Positions 39,261-39,437 of a DNA stretch of 39,437 bases are shown here, piece after piece (within the stretch, counting starts at the first letter, position 1; every line of letters begins with the position of its first letter). Location: NCBI RefSeq assembly GCF_001591465.1, contig NZ_BCUY01000034.1, positions 1 to 39,437 on the forward strand, in the 5' to 3' direction. A model generated the notes under the pieces. That model was given only the letters and a program-made list of their open reading frames with translations, was not told the origin of the DNA and did no database searches. This DNA comes from Cytobacillus firmus NBRC 15306 (GTDB taxonomy: Bacteria > Bacillota > Bacilli > Bacillales > Cytobacillaceae). The position numbers and the translations under genes were made by a program.

Positions 39261-39437
39261 AAAATATCTGAAAATATCTTTCCAGATGAGAAAAAATTTT
39301 AAAACCGTTTTTTTGAAAATACAGGAAACCATCATCGTAATTTTTTCGTCTAACTAATGAAGTCTCTTTCTCCATTGTAAGGTTAATTTTTCTCTGATAG
39401 GATAAAGTGAAACTTCAACCAGTGGGGGGTTCCTTTA

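Noticed and set aside
1-39437. Defence system, prophage, insertion sequence or CRISPR array
   Set aside because: Apart from mazEF, which is core in Bacillus, I saw no transposase, integrase, phage or cas genes and no regularly spaced repeats; the window is mostly conserved chromosomal backbone.

Overview
The window is chromosomal DNA of a low-to-moderate G+C, endospore-forming Bacillaceae, probably close to the Cytobacillus/Bacillus firmus group. That placement is an inference from gene content and protein resemblance. The stretch cshA, ydbS, ydbT, rhomboid (ydcA), acpS, ydcC, alr, mazE, mazF, rsbR-S-T-U-V-W-sigB-rsbX, tex (ydcI), cmpA, sprT-like (ydcK), tRNA cluster is the same conserved neighbourhood as around sigB in Bacillus subtilis. 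Nearly everything is on the minus strand. Exceptions are cmpA, the rhomboid gene, a DAACS symporter and one tiny ORF.

Layout. 1-670: a minus-strand tRNA cluster (Asn, Ser, Glu, Asp, Gln) with a good sigma-A promoter, ending in a broken tRNA-Lys. 740-3850: sprT-like gene, divergent 37-codon cmpA, and tex. 3904-8751: the sigma-B stress operon in which rsbU carries a one-base frameshift; an internal sigma-B promoter precedes rsbV. 9122-9758: mazEF toxin-antitoxin. 9942-13846: alr, LolA-like lipoprotein ydcC, acpS, rhomboid protease. 13883-15806: ydbS/ydbT PH-domain membrane pair. 15928-18502: uvsE and cshA. 18570-19687: a GNAT remnant and an alpha/beta hydrolase. 19964-22516: murF and ddl (peptidoglycan precursors). 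22651-26810: tiny ORF, DAACS symporter, UspA protein, SulP transporter, VOC protein.

26811-38330 is one long B12 operon read on the minus strand behind a cobalamin riboswitch: btuF, btuC, btuD-cbiZ fusion, cbiB, cobD, cobU, cobQ, cobS, cobC, a short second cobU-like gene, pduO, cblT, cblS. Together these import corrinoids, strip unusual lower ligands (CbiZ), rebuild the aminopropanol arm and nucleotide loop, adenosylate cobalt, and scavenge alpha-ribazole (CblT/CblS). No corrin-ring synthesis genes are present, so the operon reads as salvage and late assembly. The window closes with an unidentified 258-residue protein.

The most noteworthy points are the rsbU frameshift, the disrupted tRNA-Lys, the BtuD-CbiZ fusion operon, a degenerate 54-bp tandem repeat, a GNAT gene relic, a perfect 22-bp palindrome before murF, a dyad over the sulP promoter, and candidate sporulation-sigma promoters before ydcC and uvsE.
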